Shown here piece by piece: positions 1 through 31,922 of a stretch of DNA of 64,000 nt; position 1 is the first letter of the stretch, and each line of letters starts with the position of its first letter. The DNA comes from Metaphire vulgaris (lineage: Eukaryota; Annelida; Clitellata; Crassiclitellata; Megascolecidae). Under the pieces are notes generated by a model. It was not told the DNA's origin. It saw only the letters and a list, made by a program, of their open reading frames with translations, and did not search any database. The DNA lies in NCBI GenBank assembly GCA_018105865.1, contig CM030862.1, positions 372,001 to 436,000 of the forward strand. The letters run 5' to 3'. A program made the translations under genes and the position numbers.

Positions 1-324
1 TACAGTCCGTTGTACCGAGTGTTGCTGTGCACTCAGAACACCGTTTAGTGTACTCATGCCACACCTCAGCAAAGTTCAAACACACGTGTCAAGATTATCA
101 CATTGTAGCCTACCGGTATATGCAGTAATCCCACTTATCTTACTGTTTAAAGTAGGCCTACATGCATATGGCCAGTAAATTAGTTACCTCGACCACGTAC
201 AATCGTACATGTATCTGCACTAGATATCACCGACACGCCGCCCATCTTGTATGTCCGCCAGTCAAAAAAAGCTACAACTAAAAGCGGCTCTGGGGTCTGG
301 GGACCAACTCGTTTGTTATATGCC

Positions 325-880
325 GGGGCGTCGTGACCACGAGGCAAGTGTCCAAGGGTGGCACAGTCTAAGAGGCGGCGGCGAATAACGTTGCTGTATA
401 ACTTACACTAACATTAAAGAAATGCAAAGCACAGGATCAATGTTCATGTAGACATGTTTGTAAGCAGTGGCGGCTCTGGGATTTTGCAAGTGGGGGGGGC
501 GGCGTTGGGGTGGCAACTTCTAATCATGGGGGCCAACCATTTGTTGTTTAATGTATGTAGCATTAAGTATAGGGTCCCAACAGGGGGGCTACTGGAGGGG
601 GCAGGCACTCAATAGGGGGGCACGGGCCCTCTGACCCCCCGGTGGAGCCGCCACTGTTTGTAAGTCGCTACTGACACCACCCCAATGTTCGTCATTATAA
701 TTTGCTTTGTTCAATTTCTTGTCATTCATTTAATTTTGTTTCATTAAAAATAAATCAGGAAACAGGAGAGAATGAGATCGGTATAGCTCCCTTCTCATCT
801 TCTATTGTATGCCGACTGCAGTCTGTTGGGAGGGCCTGCACTGGATAAGGTGCCTCAGGCCAGGGCAGCAGTAAGACTCG
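325..880 (+). repeat. Diverged interspersed repeat, left copy (inverted partner at 9310-9680)
   Basis: Read on the plus strand, this stretch matches the reverse complement of 9310-9680 over most of its length. Shared landmarks are GTATAACTTACACTAACATT, TGTTCATGTAG, GAGATCGG.ATAGCTCCC, TTGTATGC.GACTGCAG and GATAAGG..CCTCAGG. The left copy is interrupted by the hAT MITE at 465-656 and the right copy is not. The repeat family itself is not recognised. A 74-codon open frame at 805-1029 lies partly within it and resembles nothing I know. Confidence 0.8.
465..656 (+). mobile_element. Non-autonomous hAT-type MITE, CAGTGGCGGCTC family, copy 1
   Basis: A 192-bp element begins CAGTGGCGGCTC and ends GAGCCGCCACTG, a perfect 12-bp terminal inverted repeat. 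It is flanked by the 8-bp duplication TTTGTAAG (457-464 and 657-664). The inverted paralogous repeat at 9310-9680 has one TTTGTAAG and no insert, so the empty site is visible within this window. The interior holds the family hallmark AACTTCTAATCATGGGGGCC and G/C-rich subterminal runs. It has no coding capacity. Termini and an 8-bp duplication are typical of the hAT superfamily. Confidence 0.95.
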
Positions 881-1030
881 TGGTTATAGGTCTTGGTGAG
901 TTTGGGGAAATGGCCAATACGTTGAGGTTTCTTCAAGCTTATTCAGAACAAGTACTGTACACTATTTGTCAGTCGGAAGCAGATCTAACAACAGCAATTG
1001 CAGATAACTATTCTAGCACGGTGTTTTGAC

Positions 1031-2941
1031 TTCCCACTGGTGCCCAAAAACAACAAATATGGACCCACTTCCAGCCTTCCTCCGACTCATAAATAGATGA
1101 TCACAAGAAGTCAAAAGTCACATGATTTATTCACCAAGTATATTACTCAATCATTGGTACTTTCTTAAAACGTCATCTGCCTTCTGTCTAGTAAAGTACA
1201 GTATTCATATTTTACCAACTTTAGTGGACTTAATTAAAGCCCACGCATGGGGCCTTTGCATTTGTGTCAACTTTGCCTCAGTCTGAAGCATTCAATGTCT
1301 AAAACAAAGCACAAAGATTGTAGCAAAAGTAGCCAGAAGCTAAGCTTACATACAATTTGCAACCTGCAGTTGAACCTTGTTATCCTGCAACTGGCTGATT
1401 TTGTGTCAAGAGGCAAGGAAACAAAGACAAGACCACACACCGACAAAAATAACACTGTGTCAGTGCAAATAAAGGCAGTGCAGAATTCTTAAACAATAGA
1501 TATTAGTTATAATTGGACGAATTTCTACCAACTTTCTCACATCAGTAATTTCAACAAAGCTATCAGTTTTTCATTGAGTTGCTGTCATATTGCTGGGACA
1601 CCAATTACAGAAGCCTACCTCATTAATAATTTTAGCAAGTTTTATTGTTGTACTGTTCACTGTGCATGAAATGAAATAGCATGGCTACCTGGCCAAAGGC
1701 AAGATACCGAAATAACTTTACATTGACTCATTCACTTAGTGGCAAGGGCGAGCATGTTGGCTTTACAAGTTAAAACACAAGACAGGAATTGCATTCGAAG
1801 CCAATGCACAACAAGAGGCATGTCTCACAGCCTAACAGGGAGCAAGATAACAAGGTTTCACTGCATACAAAACCCTCAGTAATTCGAAGAGGAATCTGTC
1901 ACAAATCAACAAATGGATGACCCAAGTACACAATAAAGCAGAAGCAAAAAACAAAGCCAACAAATGTTGAATAGTTGGAAGAGTAACGTCTCGAAGACAG
2001 CGATAGATTGGTGGCCATTGAAGAGACACTTGAAGCACCTGCATCGTACGAGTCTCCACATCTCAGAAAGTGAACAGATCTCACTACTAGAATCACATTC
2101 ACGACGAAGGAGAATTTGCAGCCATTACTTTGCAAAAAAGATCAGAAATTATCATTTTATATCACTGAAAAACACATACAAAATTAAACTAGGAATTAGG
2201 TGACTATAACAAATATGTGAATAAATATATACACATAAATTACACACATATTATCGCCTGAATGCTACCAATCAATCCAAGGCAGATATCTGTGAGTGCG
2301 GCCAACTTGCCACAAACAATTACAACACAGATAAAACAATTCAGCACTAAACAGTTTACACATTTTATGGGGATATATATGTACCGTATATAATATCAGC
2401 TGCCAAACCGAGCGCTGACTGCAGACACTGCATTTGGTGCAAACTAAAATATCAAATATGTCCGCCCAATTATAACAACTGTCAAACACGTTTCAGTAAT
2501 CATCACAGCCTGTGACATTTCACAGAAACTCCAAAACTTCAAATCAATTAGTAATTCAGTGATAATGCAATGGCAGTCTAGCACACTACAGTAGACCTAC
2601 ACACTCATACAGAACTCTACCTACAGTAAAAGTATCAGTTTTAAACACATATACAGATATTGTGTTGCAACAAACATACATTTTGTATTTTCTTTGTAAA
2701 TACAAAATGCGGTCCAATTTATACTTTTTCACTAAATGAATTTCCAAGCTGTCTGGTTGCTATAAAGTTTCAAAATAATTACCCAAAAAGTTCAATTTCA
2801 ACTAGAAATGCCACTAAACTGCCACTTCTGAATTAGAAGCTTTCTAAACTGGGCAAAAGCAGCCTGCAGACTTTAGAAAATCATCAACTTGGATAGACAA
2901 AAGACTGAAAACCCATGACTATATCGAGCATCATTGCATTG
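1031..2941. other. AT-rich stretch downstream of the DNAJA gene
   Basis: No exon or recognisable element was found here. Its proximal part must contain the 3' UTR of the minus-strand DNAJA gene, but I could not fix a polyadenylation site. Short open frames on both strands look random. Confidence 0.5.
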
Positions 2942-4634
2942 CTACTGCTGGGCACAGCCCACCCGACGCATTCCTGGTTCCTCATCGCTTCCATCTTCAT
3001 CGTACGCCTCACGACGACCGCTGGCGCCCTCGGTGCTGGGGTCGTATTCCATCAAATTAACCTCTTCCACGTGTTCTCCCTCGGGTATGGCTACCTTTTG
3101 ACGATCAGGTAAAAGTGCTTCTAATTTCTAAACGAAACAATTGTCAACCAATTACTATTCATCAACAATCTTCATCATAATTTCCCAGCAAACAAAACTA
3201 ATGCAGACAGAGTTGTAATTCTTTATAAAAAAGATGTCAGCATTATTAATTTTATAAGAAATATGCTTTTGTACTGCAGTAAGATCCCCATTATTTTCTT
3301 ATCTGGTGCAATGCAGTACTCCATTCCAGCATAGATAATCACTGCAATCACCAATCATAATCTACTTACTTACTTAGGAGGTCCCTAAACCCAAACTTGC
3401 AATAGAAGTTACTGATTCCCATGAGTTTCAGGTCTTCAGGGAGTCATGTGACCTCAAGAAGTCTCACATCGACAGAAATCATTGGTGCTGCTGTGTTCGC
3501 ATAACCATACTATCCTCTGCCACAAATGACGTCTTTTCCCTACAGTTCAGATGTCATGCAACAAATGCTTCGGAAAACGCAAAGGCAATCAAATATCGAC
3601 TGAGCAAATGAGTTTGCATCATTTGGTGGCCCTGGCAATGGACCGGCCCCCCACAGTTCCAGCAAAGCAAATTAGTTTGTGCGAATATACCTGAAATCTA
3701 CAGTCTTCGTAAATTACCTTCAGTTCCATTTCATTTGCAAAGTTTTTTGGAGGAAAAGTGACCTCAAATTTTATGTAAAGGTTTCCTTTTTCAAAAGGGC
3801 TCCTCAGAATCGGCATCCCTTCACCAATTACTGCTCGCAACGAACCTAAAATCAAAGAAATAAACAATCAACAAAACACTCATCAAGGACACCACAACGT
3901 CTGAAAGTGTCTTCAATGACTAGACATTGTTAGATTGGATCCACGTCTTATATTCAACTACATGTGCCATGGAACGTGACAGCATGTCCTTTGGAATTCG
4001 CTGCCCGACATTGTGACCAACGCGACTAGTCTTGAAATGTTCACTACGAGACTAAAGACACACTTGTTCAATATCTCATTTAAGTGCAATGTGTAAAGAG
4101 CTCTTGATCTTGGCCTGCTATGACTATAGCGCGATATAAATTGGCTTAATAACTAACTAACTAACTAACTAGCATCAGTTTTTATTTCAAAGCGGCTCAG
4201 TTTGGAAAATCTCCCAAAGAAACCTGCTCATCACCCCGTGCAGCAGCAGCAGCAGCAGCAGCAGACAACAGGCAAAAGAACAGACCTGGTTCTAGAACAT
4301 TTCCTGGAGGATTTCTGATGACAAGATCTCGGCCGTCGAGATGTTTGACGGTGAACTCCATTCCGCACAACGCCTCGACAATCCCAACCTGATAGGTCAT
4401 GTAGAGGTCATGACCTTTACGCTGGAAAGTGGTGTCAGGCTTTTGAATCAGCATGACGATCACATCACCGGGCTCAACATCGGGCTGAGGAAAAACAGCA
4501 ACAGAGGCCAACATCACAAACCCTCCATCCGACCAGAAAATTAGAACAATACACAAAACTTAGCAGAAATTACAAGTAAGTTGCCAAGCAACTACTTCTA
4601 TTCAAAATTATTTGGACCAAAAAACAAATGCTAT

Positions 4635-4711
<77 letters not shown>

Positions 4712-5970
4712 TGCTAGAATTTAGATTTTGCTAAATAATGTATTTTAAAACTTGTGAAAGTGAAAAATAGTTTAAATTGCTCATCAAAGCCCTTAAAGCG
4801 CTCCCAAAAATTGCAGAACTTCAATTATTTGTAGGGACTTTGACTATCAGACAAGTAATTAGAGTACCATTAGCATCATGCGCCCGAATAGCAATATTGT
4901 CAAATGCAACACATTTGATTGTATAATTGTATCTTAAGAATCCTCTAACCATTTGGTTGCCTTCACCTCTCAGAACAATCTTCTGTTCGTGCTTCATTCC
5001 TTTGTCAATGTACACCTCAACTATTTTGGTCTCCTTGGTAACCTTTTTGCCGACACAGACCTTACACCTGTCTTTTTCATTGATGATTTCACCTTTTAAA
5101 CAACATCAGAACATCTATCATGCTCAAACTCAAAACCAATCTATGAATTTCAAAATTACGAGTTCTAATCAAATAAGCCACTTTTACACCAGAAATAAGC
5201 CATTAGTAATAATAGTCAGTGATCATAAAGGAGAATTCAAGTATGCATTCAAAATAATAAAAAGGGTGAGATATGGCAAAGCTGATAACAAAGAATAAAA
5301 TCACCAAATCCTATGGCAGCATACATTAAAACAGTGTGACAGATAGTCAGGGCTGATTTCCATCAGTTTACATATTACTGCCTAATAGTGCTTATAGACC
5401 CTATATCATATATAACATATAACATATAACCTATAACATATCAGCTGTTGGTTGTATCTGTCATCTACTAAACACATGGACACCAAACACAGAAAGACTG
5501 AACTCTCTCAGATTTTCCTAGATCTGAACCGCCAATCAAACAACAGCTGACTCCATCCAATTCTTCAAAGCTGAAACAAGTCAACATCATCGTCTGACCT
5601 TCGCCATGACAATCTGGACATGTCGTCTGCATCTGTTGAACCATTCCAGGTCCCAGAGGTCGAATAATGACCTTCACTCCACTTCCCTTGCACTGCTTGC
5701 ACTGATGCATTGCTCCAGGTCTTCCGCCCTGTCTTAAAACAACAAACGGCTCTGATACACAACGCAACAAAATGCCACTCGGCTTGAACAAAAAGAAAAC
5801 CCCAACGACAAACTTACCAATAGAATTCTCTAAAAGTCTACCTTGTAGATTAACCCTTAACATCCAGATGCTTGTCGGGAAGATCTTCATCCTTTTCATT
5901 GGTTGTTTAAACATGTACCAAATTTAAATGTTTGATTTAAATAGACACTATTTTAGCTGTCTGTGACACC

Positions 5971-6043
<73 letters not shown>

Positions 6044-9000
6044 AGAGTGTGTGTGGTGAACCATTGGAATACCTAGAATTCACCTTCGTAAGATTGCAAA
6101 ATCATAGACGTTACCTTTCAATAAAAGATTGTTTTAATCTCCGGTACTTTCCTTTAACTTGTGTTCACACATGTGGCAAATTTAAATACCCTTCTCTAAA
6201 GGAAAGATCTTTTGTCATAAATTTGATTTTTTGAATCGGGTAACTGTGGGAATCATCATTTGCATAATTAGATCTAATGCGCCTCGGCTTGTGTACTAAA
6301 GAAATATGTTTTAAGAGATGCAAGAAAAGTTTTGCGGGAAAGTGTTTCATATCTAAGATAATGGCGGTAATGAGTTCCAGAGTTCTGGGCCATTTACTCA
6401 AAAGGAGCGTTCTCCAATTTTGGTTCTTGTGCGAGGAACTGATAGTATTCGCGTCGATAGAGACCTCATGCTGATCGATCGGTTTCTTCCAATGTCACTT
6501 AGTAGTTTTCAGTCCCTCATAAAGTAGTCTGGGTATGGGTGCATTTGGGCACTTTGGCAGCTGGAGGATATGGGCGCATTTGGGTGCTTAAAGGGTTAAT
6601 CAAATATTCTACGACCTGCATTTGTTGAGGTTTTTAGAGTTGTTATGGAACAGTGATCAATAATTGTAAGTCGTTTCTATATCCATGGGATTTGTCTGTA
6701 ATAGTATACAAAAGACAGATTTCTTACTCAGAGCACTTGTGTTGAAAGCTTGATTTTATAAAAATTGTTTCTCTTTGACAGCAAAGCTTAGAAAATAACA
6801 CACAAAAAACATCATACCCAAGACATTTGGGGCAGATGACTGTTTTGTTGATCTGTAGTTTTGATGTCTTTCCATTGTAAAAATCGCTCAGAGATACTCT
6901 GAAAAAGTCACACGAACACTGCAAAATCTTTCTTAGGATATAAAAAAGGATATAGTATCATGAACTGCAATCAATAGAGCAATGCAACTTAATTTGGAAA
7001 TCAAACTCAAAAAGCAAAAACTCTGAAACAACTGCTTTGCAATAATTATGCAAAGCTGTTGCTAGTTCTCATTCAGGTTAAGACCATTGTTTCCTCTGAG
7101 GAAAAAAAACTATACAAAAAAACTTATTTGTTGGTGCTGGGATCTGACTCATATCATCTAATAAATGAAACTGACTTCAATTGATGGACGATGTCTTCCC
7201 CCTTCTGCTTCCTTCGACTGCCCCGTGACCCGAATCCAAAAGGTCCTCCTCCAAAAGGCCCGCCTCCAAACATTCCCCCAAATAAGTCACCAAATATGTC
7301 TGCAGGAAATCCTACAGCAGAAAACACAGACAGAGACATCAAGAGTCCTGCCAAGCAGCAGTCCAATTAATGAAATATGTAAGAACTGGTCTTTTGCCCG
7401 TCAAGCATGACAGAAAAGCTTTGCCATTTTTCCTACCCGTAAACTCCTTTCAATTGTATGATGGAGTAACGTCAAACCAAATGATTGTAAATAAAATGAC
7501 GTTCCTTACCAAGCTCCACCCAGGGTTACGTTATAGACACACCATAAGAAATTAAACATCAAAACAGACCACGATCATTCCGTACACAATCTACAGCTTA
7601 GTGAATATCTGCCATTCTGCTTAGGTCAGATTTCAGTCAATGTGGCTGCTGAATATTAAGAAACCATGAAGCAAGATTAGCCAAGACATTTCTTGAAATC
7701 ACTGACCTCCAGCCCCCGTGCCCTCCTTCAGACCCTGTATTCCGTGATTATCATAAATTTCTTTCTTCTCCGGGTTGCTCAACACTTCATATGCAAAACT
7801 GATTTCTTTGAACTAAAAGAGCAAATCACATGCAACTTCCATCTGATTTGTTTCATAAACTTCTGTGCATCCTGCCCTTAGAAATCGATGAGAAAATAAA
7901 TGAAAAGTTAAGTCTACAACAACCTTCGATCTGCTTCAATAATTTCCTATCTGTTGTCATAAAGATCAAAAAAGATTAATAGCAAAAAAGTATTGGAAAA
8001 ATCTTCTAGGCTCAATTGTAAAAACTAGTAAATTCAATAACAAAATAAAAACATTAGTTATGCTAAAACCACTTTTATTTCCAGTAGTATCTCAGATAAT
8101 TTTTCTCAATTAAGCTGCATATATTGTAATCTGGATTCTTCACCCTTTCTCCTTCTTCCGGATTTTTGTCAGGATGAAACTCTTTTGCCAACCGATGGTA
8201 AGCCTGTAAAACATGCAAATTGAAGAGGTACAGCCATCACCTTCAATATTAATATGCTGGTCGGGAGACAAACTTTGAGCGACTGTGTTAAAACGAAGAG
8301 TGTCAAAATGATGCACTTAGCCAATGAATATTCAAAGCAGACTGGCATAATATTTAGACGACCTAACCTAAAACATGTCTGGACAATTGGCAAATTTGTC
8401 CTCAATGAATAATAACAAGAAATGGTTAAATTGTCAAATTTCATAATGTTCTTGCAAAGAACAGAAGGATTTCATTGTTGCCACATCGTGGTGTTTGTTT
8501 ACAAATAACAAACTTGCAAACAAAGGTCGAGGAAAGGTTAATGAGGTGTTTTATTTTAAGAAATTGTTGGTTTTGCATTATAATTGTGAGAAAAATGATA
8601 AAAATATCAATCAAATTCTACCAAAACATACTGAAAACACTGCAAAAATGGTGAGTTTTGTGACACTTCAATGTTAATGCAAATAAATTAGTAATACAGC
8701 CTGTATTGAAATTCCGCTTCTATCAAAGGTTTTAAGCGCCGGTCCCTCCCGCCAAAATAAAGTTAATAAATACACAAATGACTAATTTCAAAGCTGCAGC
8801 ATCACAAGAGACATGGGGAGGAATAAGAGTAAAGCTGACTGTTCTAATGTAATAACAGAAAACATCATCATCTCCCTGAAATTATTAAAAGTATGTAATG
8901 CATGTTAGCAAAATGCTTGGGAGATGCAAGTCATATCAGTCAAATCGATATTTTGGCAAATGGGCAATGTGGTGAAACTCTAGACAAATGGCCAACATTC

Positions 9001-10501
9001 CTAACAACACAATAATTGTCACCTAAATCTACAATAATATAACAGTATAATTATTAACCTCTTGAACAACATAGGCCACTTTAACAGGTTGCCAGAGCAA
9101 TGTATATATCCGAAAGGCCATAATAGCAGCTTGCTTAGCAGTCATTATAACCCTGAGGGCTTTTACTAATAGTTCTAGACAAATGTACTAGTAATCGTAG
9201 TCTTTTCAGTATACTGTTACGTCTGATACTTGACAAAACTCAAAGTCTGGTAATTATAAAGTTCTGTATAATCATTCTACAACATAATTTAACATTTATA
9301 GTCAGGGGCTTCACAAGTCTTTCTGCCATCCTGAGGTACCTTATCCAAAAGACTCTGCAGTCAGCATACAACAGAAGTCTAGATGGGAGCTATCCCGATC
9401 TCAGATTCCCTCTGTCTGTCCCCTAATCTATTTTTAACGAAACAAAAATAAACGAACGAGAAAATTTAACTAAGTCAGTTATAAATGACGAGCATTGTCG
9501 TGATGCCAGCAGCAACTTACAAACATGCCTACATGAACAATGACCTTGTGATTTTTATTGTTTTACACCTGCATCTCTTTAATGTTAGTGTAAGTTATAC
9601 AACAATGTTACTTGCCACCCTCCCTGGGTGGGTGCCACACTGAGGCACTGGCCTCATATGCCTCATGGTCACGAAGTCCATGCATATACTTAAAAACTAA
9701 CGTTCTCAAATTTCATGAAAATCAGCTGTGAAGGTCAGGTTATACCTCTGCATCACTAAAGAGTCCCATGTTCAAAGGTTGAAATGAGAAGTTCAAATCT
9801 GATAGTCAAAGCCATTTGTTTTTTTTTATATTTTTATTTCATGATGGAATATAACCACTTCGAAAACACAGCCTAATAATTGATTGCTAAAATTAATTTA
9901 ACACTTGGTGATCTGTGTTTGGAAAAAAAACGACCCGACAGAGGTCTTGTACAAATGAATTTGCAAGTAAAACGTACATTACTTTACTAGATTTCAGCTT
10001 CTCTAGTTAAATGAGGGTACTTTGTATAATGGGCAACATTTCACTGTTATTTTCATGCGGACAACAGTCGTAATTCGCATTATTACGCTGTTGGGGTTGG
10101 CAACCACTTTGTCACGGTTTCGCTAGTCTTGAAGATTACCGGCGAGAGATATCAATATTTCTCATCATCATCAGAAGCGCGAGGCCGGCGGGGCCGCGGG
10201 GGCCGTTGCGTCACCCCTTGACCATGACCCCGCTACAGCTGAAATGTACCCAGGACAAAATGTCCTGTTACAATTTAAACAAGTCACTACTGACTCCATG
10301 GTGAGTAGCACATAATAGACCGCTAACGAAGTCGTTAGAAGAATCGGATCATAAAGAGACTAATGACATAAAATTATGAACGTCTTTGTACATAAGTTTC
10401 TTATGAGAAGGGAAACGCTGGTCTTCGTTTACCTTCTTAATGTCGTTTGTCGAAGCGTTCCTGGGGACGCCAAGGATCTTGTAGAGATTCACTTCAGCCA
10501 T
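2942..10501 (-). CDS. DNAJA2: DnaJ homologue subfamily A (type I HSP40, DNAJA2/DNAJA1-like), 10 exons, 413 aa
   Basis: Type I HSP40 co-chaperone that delivers substrates to HSP70 and stimulates its ATPase. Exons, in transcript order on the minus strand: 10501-10433, 8203-8144, 7812-7707, 7311-7176, 6898-6818, 5732-5599, 5092-4950, 4484-4286, 3845-3718, 3127-2942. The 1,242-nt CDS stays in phase through nine GT-AG introns. The protein starts [12 protein letters not shown]. The J-domain HPD is at residues 33-35, a Gly/Phe region follows ([16 protein letters not shown]), then four zinc-finger motifs: CPKCLGQG 146-153, CKQCKGSG 162-169, CPDCHGEG 189-196 and CKVCVGKK 205-212. Two substrate-binding subdomains follow. 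The end is GCAQQ, a CaaX-like prenylation signal as in DNAJA1/2/4. Length matches human DNAJA2 (412 aa). Subfamily member A2 versus A1 is an inference; DNAJA identity is very secure. Confidence 0.96.
3940..4165 (+). mobile_element. 3' end of a CR1/L2-like LINE in DNAJA intron 8
   Basis: The plus-strand reading gives WNSLPDIV, then [16 protein letters not shown] and a stop. This is the characteristic C-terminus of CR1/L2-type reverse transcriptase ORFs. It is followed by a short 3' UTR containing TATAGCGCGATATAAATTGG and an (ACTA)n tail. The copy is 5'-truncated and has no reverse transcriptase core. Confidence 0.75.
4241..4264. repeat. (CAG)8 microsatellite beside exon 8 of DNAJA
   Basis: A pure CAG run (CTG on the gene strand) lies about 20 bp inside the intron after the exon 8 donor at 4285. 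It is intronic, so the glutamine/alanine runs read through it are not part of the protein. Confidence 0.9.
4637..4711. repeat. (AT)n(AC)n microsatellite
   Basis: About 54 bp of AT repeat pass directly into about 20 bp of AC repeat. It lies in DNAJA intron 7. Confidence 0.95.
5971..6042. repeat. (GT)n(AT)n(GT)n microsatellite
   Basis: A compound dinucleotide tract in DNAJA intron 5. Confidence 0.95.
8204..10432. other. DNAJA intron 1
   Basis: A 2.2-kb intron with no other gene. It holds the right copy of the inverted repeat (9310-9680). A GC-rich patch near 10180-10215, rich in GGCCGGCGGGGCCGCGGG-like sequence, stands out from the AT-rich surroundings and could be regulatory. Confidence 0.8.
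9310..9680 (-). repeat. Diverged interspersed repeat, right copy (inverted partner at 325-880)
   Basis: The reverse complement aligns with 325-880 across almost its whole length but lacks the 192-bp MITE. At the equivalent point it reads ATGTTTGTAAGTTGC, which is the unoccupied hAT target site. It lies in intron 1 of the DNAJA gene. Confidence 0.8.
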
Positions 10502-10589
10502 AATTAAATAGTTATTATTATTAATAATTTCTACTTATTTTAATTGTATTTCTACTAATTTCACTAAATTTATCAGCGTTTGCTCTTTA

Positions 10590-10625
10590 CGTTCCGGAAG
10601 TGGTGCTTCGAGCATGCGCATCACG
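10590..10625 (-). promoter_or_regulatory. Probable DNAJA core promoter elements (ETS- and NRF1-like sites)
   Basis: About 90-120 bp upstream of the DNAJA ATG there is TTCCGGAAGTG, which fits an ETS-family site, followed by GCATGCGCAT, close to the NRF1 core GCGCATGCGC. Paired ETS and NRF1 sites are typical of TATA-less housekeeping promoters in animals. No clear heat-shock element array was seen. The motif matches are direct; promoter function is inferred. Confidence 0.45.
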
Positions 10626-10713
10626 GCTTCCGTCAGTAAGTAAAGCGAAAAGCTTAAGAATCTTATATAATAATTTCCTTAGTACAGTCCTCGAGCTCTC
10701 AAGACCGGGCTTG

Positions 10714-10889
10714 CAGTGGCGGCTCTGGGATTTGACAAGTGGGGGGCCGTTGAGGTGGCAACTTCTAATCATGGGGGCCAACCATTTGTTGTTTAATGTA
10801 TGTAGCATTAAGTATAGGTCCCAACTGGGGGGGCCAGGCACTCAATAGGGGGCACGGGACCCCTGGTCCCCCCGGTGGAGCCGCCACTG
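10714..10889 (+). mobile_element. hAT-type MITE, CAGTGGCGGCTC family, copy 2
   Basis: A 176-bp element with perfect CAGTGGCGGCTC/GAGCCGCCACTG ends and the 8-bp duplication CGGGCTTG at 10706-10713 and 10890-10897. The interior matches copy 1. It sits about 210 bp upstream of the DNAJA start codon. Confidence 0.95.
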
Positions 10890-11450
10890 CGGGCTTGGAG
10901 GAATAATGCCGAGGAGCGACCACTGCCTATATCGCAATGATTATGGAATTTTGGTGGTTAATGTCAAAGCTGATTGACCAGGACACCTAGCGGTTGCATG
11001 ATGCTCAATTATATTCTTGTTTGTCACTTTAAGCCACCATAATCGCCTGTTCCTACACTCCAGCATCGATCCCAAACCCCAATCTAAATATCGAACATAA
11101 GTAAGTAAGCAAGACGAATATTCTATAGCGCTGCCAGAGGCTTGGCGCAGCGCACCAGCTCATTCACGAGCGCTCAATCTGAGTGAAATCCATAGTCCGT
11201 AGTCCGTGGGTCAATGTTGTCGATCCAGATATGCAATTGCAGCTAAGTATTTTTATGGAGGATGATAACATAGTCTACCGCACGCTTCTTCTATAGCGCC
11301 TCAACGGCGACAACCTTCATATTACCAAGAAACTAATGCATATTCTGTACACGCAAATTCAAGCACAATTTTGCATTTGATTTAAGCGTATATCTTTAGA
11401 TCACTTTGAACCACCATAATCGACGGCTCCTACACTCTCTATGACAACAG

Positions 11451-11631
11451 CAGTGGCGTCTCCAGGATTTGATAAGTATGGGCGTTGGATTGACGACTTC
11501 TAAGCATGGGGGCCAACTAAGTAGTTTTCATAAATCAAAATATACCGGAAGAATAGGCCCTATCTAACCCTCAATGGAGATCATTGGGGCAGGCATTTAA
11601 TAGGGGCACTGCCCCTGCATAGCCGCTTCTG
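11451..11631 (+). mobile_element. hAT-type MITE, diverged CAGTGGCG family member, copy 3
   Basis: This is an older copy with degraded ends (CAGTGGCGTCTCC at left, AGCCGCTTCTG at right) and an eroded interior that still contains ACTTCTAAGCATGGGGGCC. Its 8-bp duplication GACAACAG is still perfect (11443-11450, 11632-11639). Confidence 0.85.
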
Positions 11632-11846
11632 GACAACAGAACAAAAGATCCTGCCTAATTGCGTTTAATAAATGTGAAAGATGCAAATTAATTACAGACT
11701 AACACGTAGGCCTAGCATTCATTCGTTTGCGTATACAACCGCATGGGTGTTGCCTAATAACTTAGAACATCACTTTGGCTGAATCCTGCTAAAGATCTAT
11801 TAAGCATATAAAGTCAGTTGTTGAGTATAAACGCGGTGCATTAAAC

Positions 11847-12144
11847 CAGCGGTTCTCAACCCGTGGACCGCGTCCCAAAGGAAGCCCTCTGTGGGCCGCG
11901 GTGAATTCTCAAAGCAGGAAAAAACTTGCGAGCCTTTAAAAATAAAGGATAAAGTTTCTGAAAAGTAAAAAGTCTTTAACATCCCGAAAAATCTGACAAG
12001 CTAAAAATAAGAAAAAGTCATCACCATTTTTACACACTTGAGCGACATGTATAACGCCATTGCTTAATTATTTGACAGGCGAGTCGCAGAAATTTTTAAA
12101 AGTTCAGACGTGGTCCGTGCACCAAAGGGACCTGAGAACCGCTG
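11847..12144 (+). mobile_element. Putative hAT element with CAGCGGTTCTCA ends
   Basis: A 298-bp segment has a perfect 12-bp terminal inverted repeat (CAGCGGTTCTCA / TGAGAACCGCTG). The 'CAGTGGTTCTCAA' type of end is well known for hAT (Charlie-like) MITEs. The flanking octamers CATTAAAC and CGTTCGAC match at only 5 of 8 positions, so the duplication is eroded or the call is approximate. Fragments of related sequence recur near 13510-13820, 28999-29080, 46045-46215 and 52680-52770. Confidence 0.65.
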
Positions 12145-12603
12145 CGTTCGACGCAATTTCAAACGACTGAGACGACGATTGATCAAAGCAGCTTCTCCGG
12201 GATCTTCATGTTGCGCTATTTGTCTACATGTATTCTGCTTAATTATAACAGCACTTATTGATAGCGATGAATTCTGCCACAGTGTGCCTACGGCAGTCCC
12301 CTTACCGAAGATTAAACGAAGGAAAAGTTCCCATGCATATTGACGCCTAGGACTATTTCTCAGATTTTAAACGAATTTTGACACAAAATTTCCAAGTTTT
12401 TCTGTATCTTCGACGATTTCAGACATCGCGTCTTCGTGAAGAACGCGTCGTTGACATTTTCCTCTCATAAAATGTCTCCAGCGTCACACTTTCCGCATGT
12501 TTCAGATAGGTACAGACGTACAGTGTAAGAGTTTCGCCCGTCGTGGCTCCTGAAATTCCACTGCAGATGGACACTCTGTCTTCTGGGTCAGTCGTAAGAT
12601 TGT

Positions 12604-31884
<19,281 letters not shown>

Positions 31885-31922
31885 CGGAACCTTCAAAGCT
31901 CAGAGACGCTATCTTAGGTGAA

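Noticed and set aside
805..1029. 74-codon frame with a VVIGLGEFG segment
   Set aside because: It overlaps a dispersed repeat, is short, and its upstream part has a diverged non-coding copy at 9310-9680.
11101..11240. A SINE-like or gene-like stretch around CTATAGCGCTGCCAGAGG
   Set aside because: It resembles the GGCGCTATAGAAAT-type LINE 3' UTR seen at 27812 and 39463, but is too diverged to give boundaries.
31885..31896. Earlier TINAGL1-like start giving MKVPMGSH
   Set aside because: The upstream codon is TTG, not ATG. The ATG at 31884 directly precedes a normal signal peptide.
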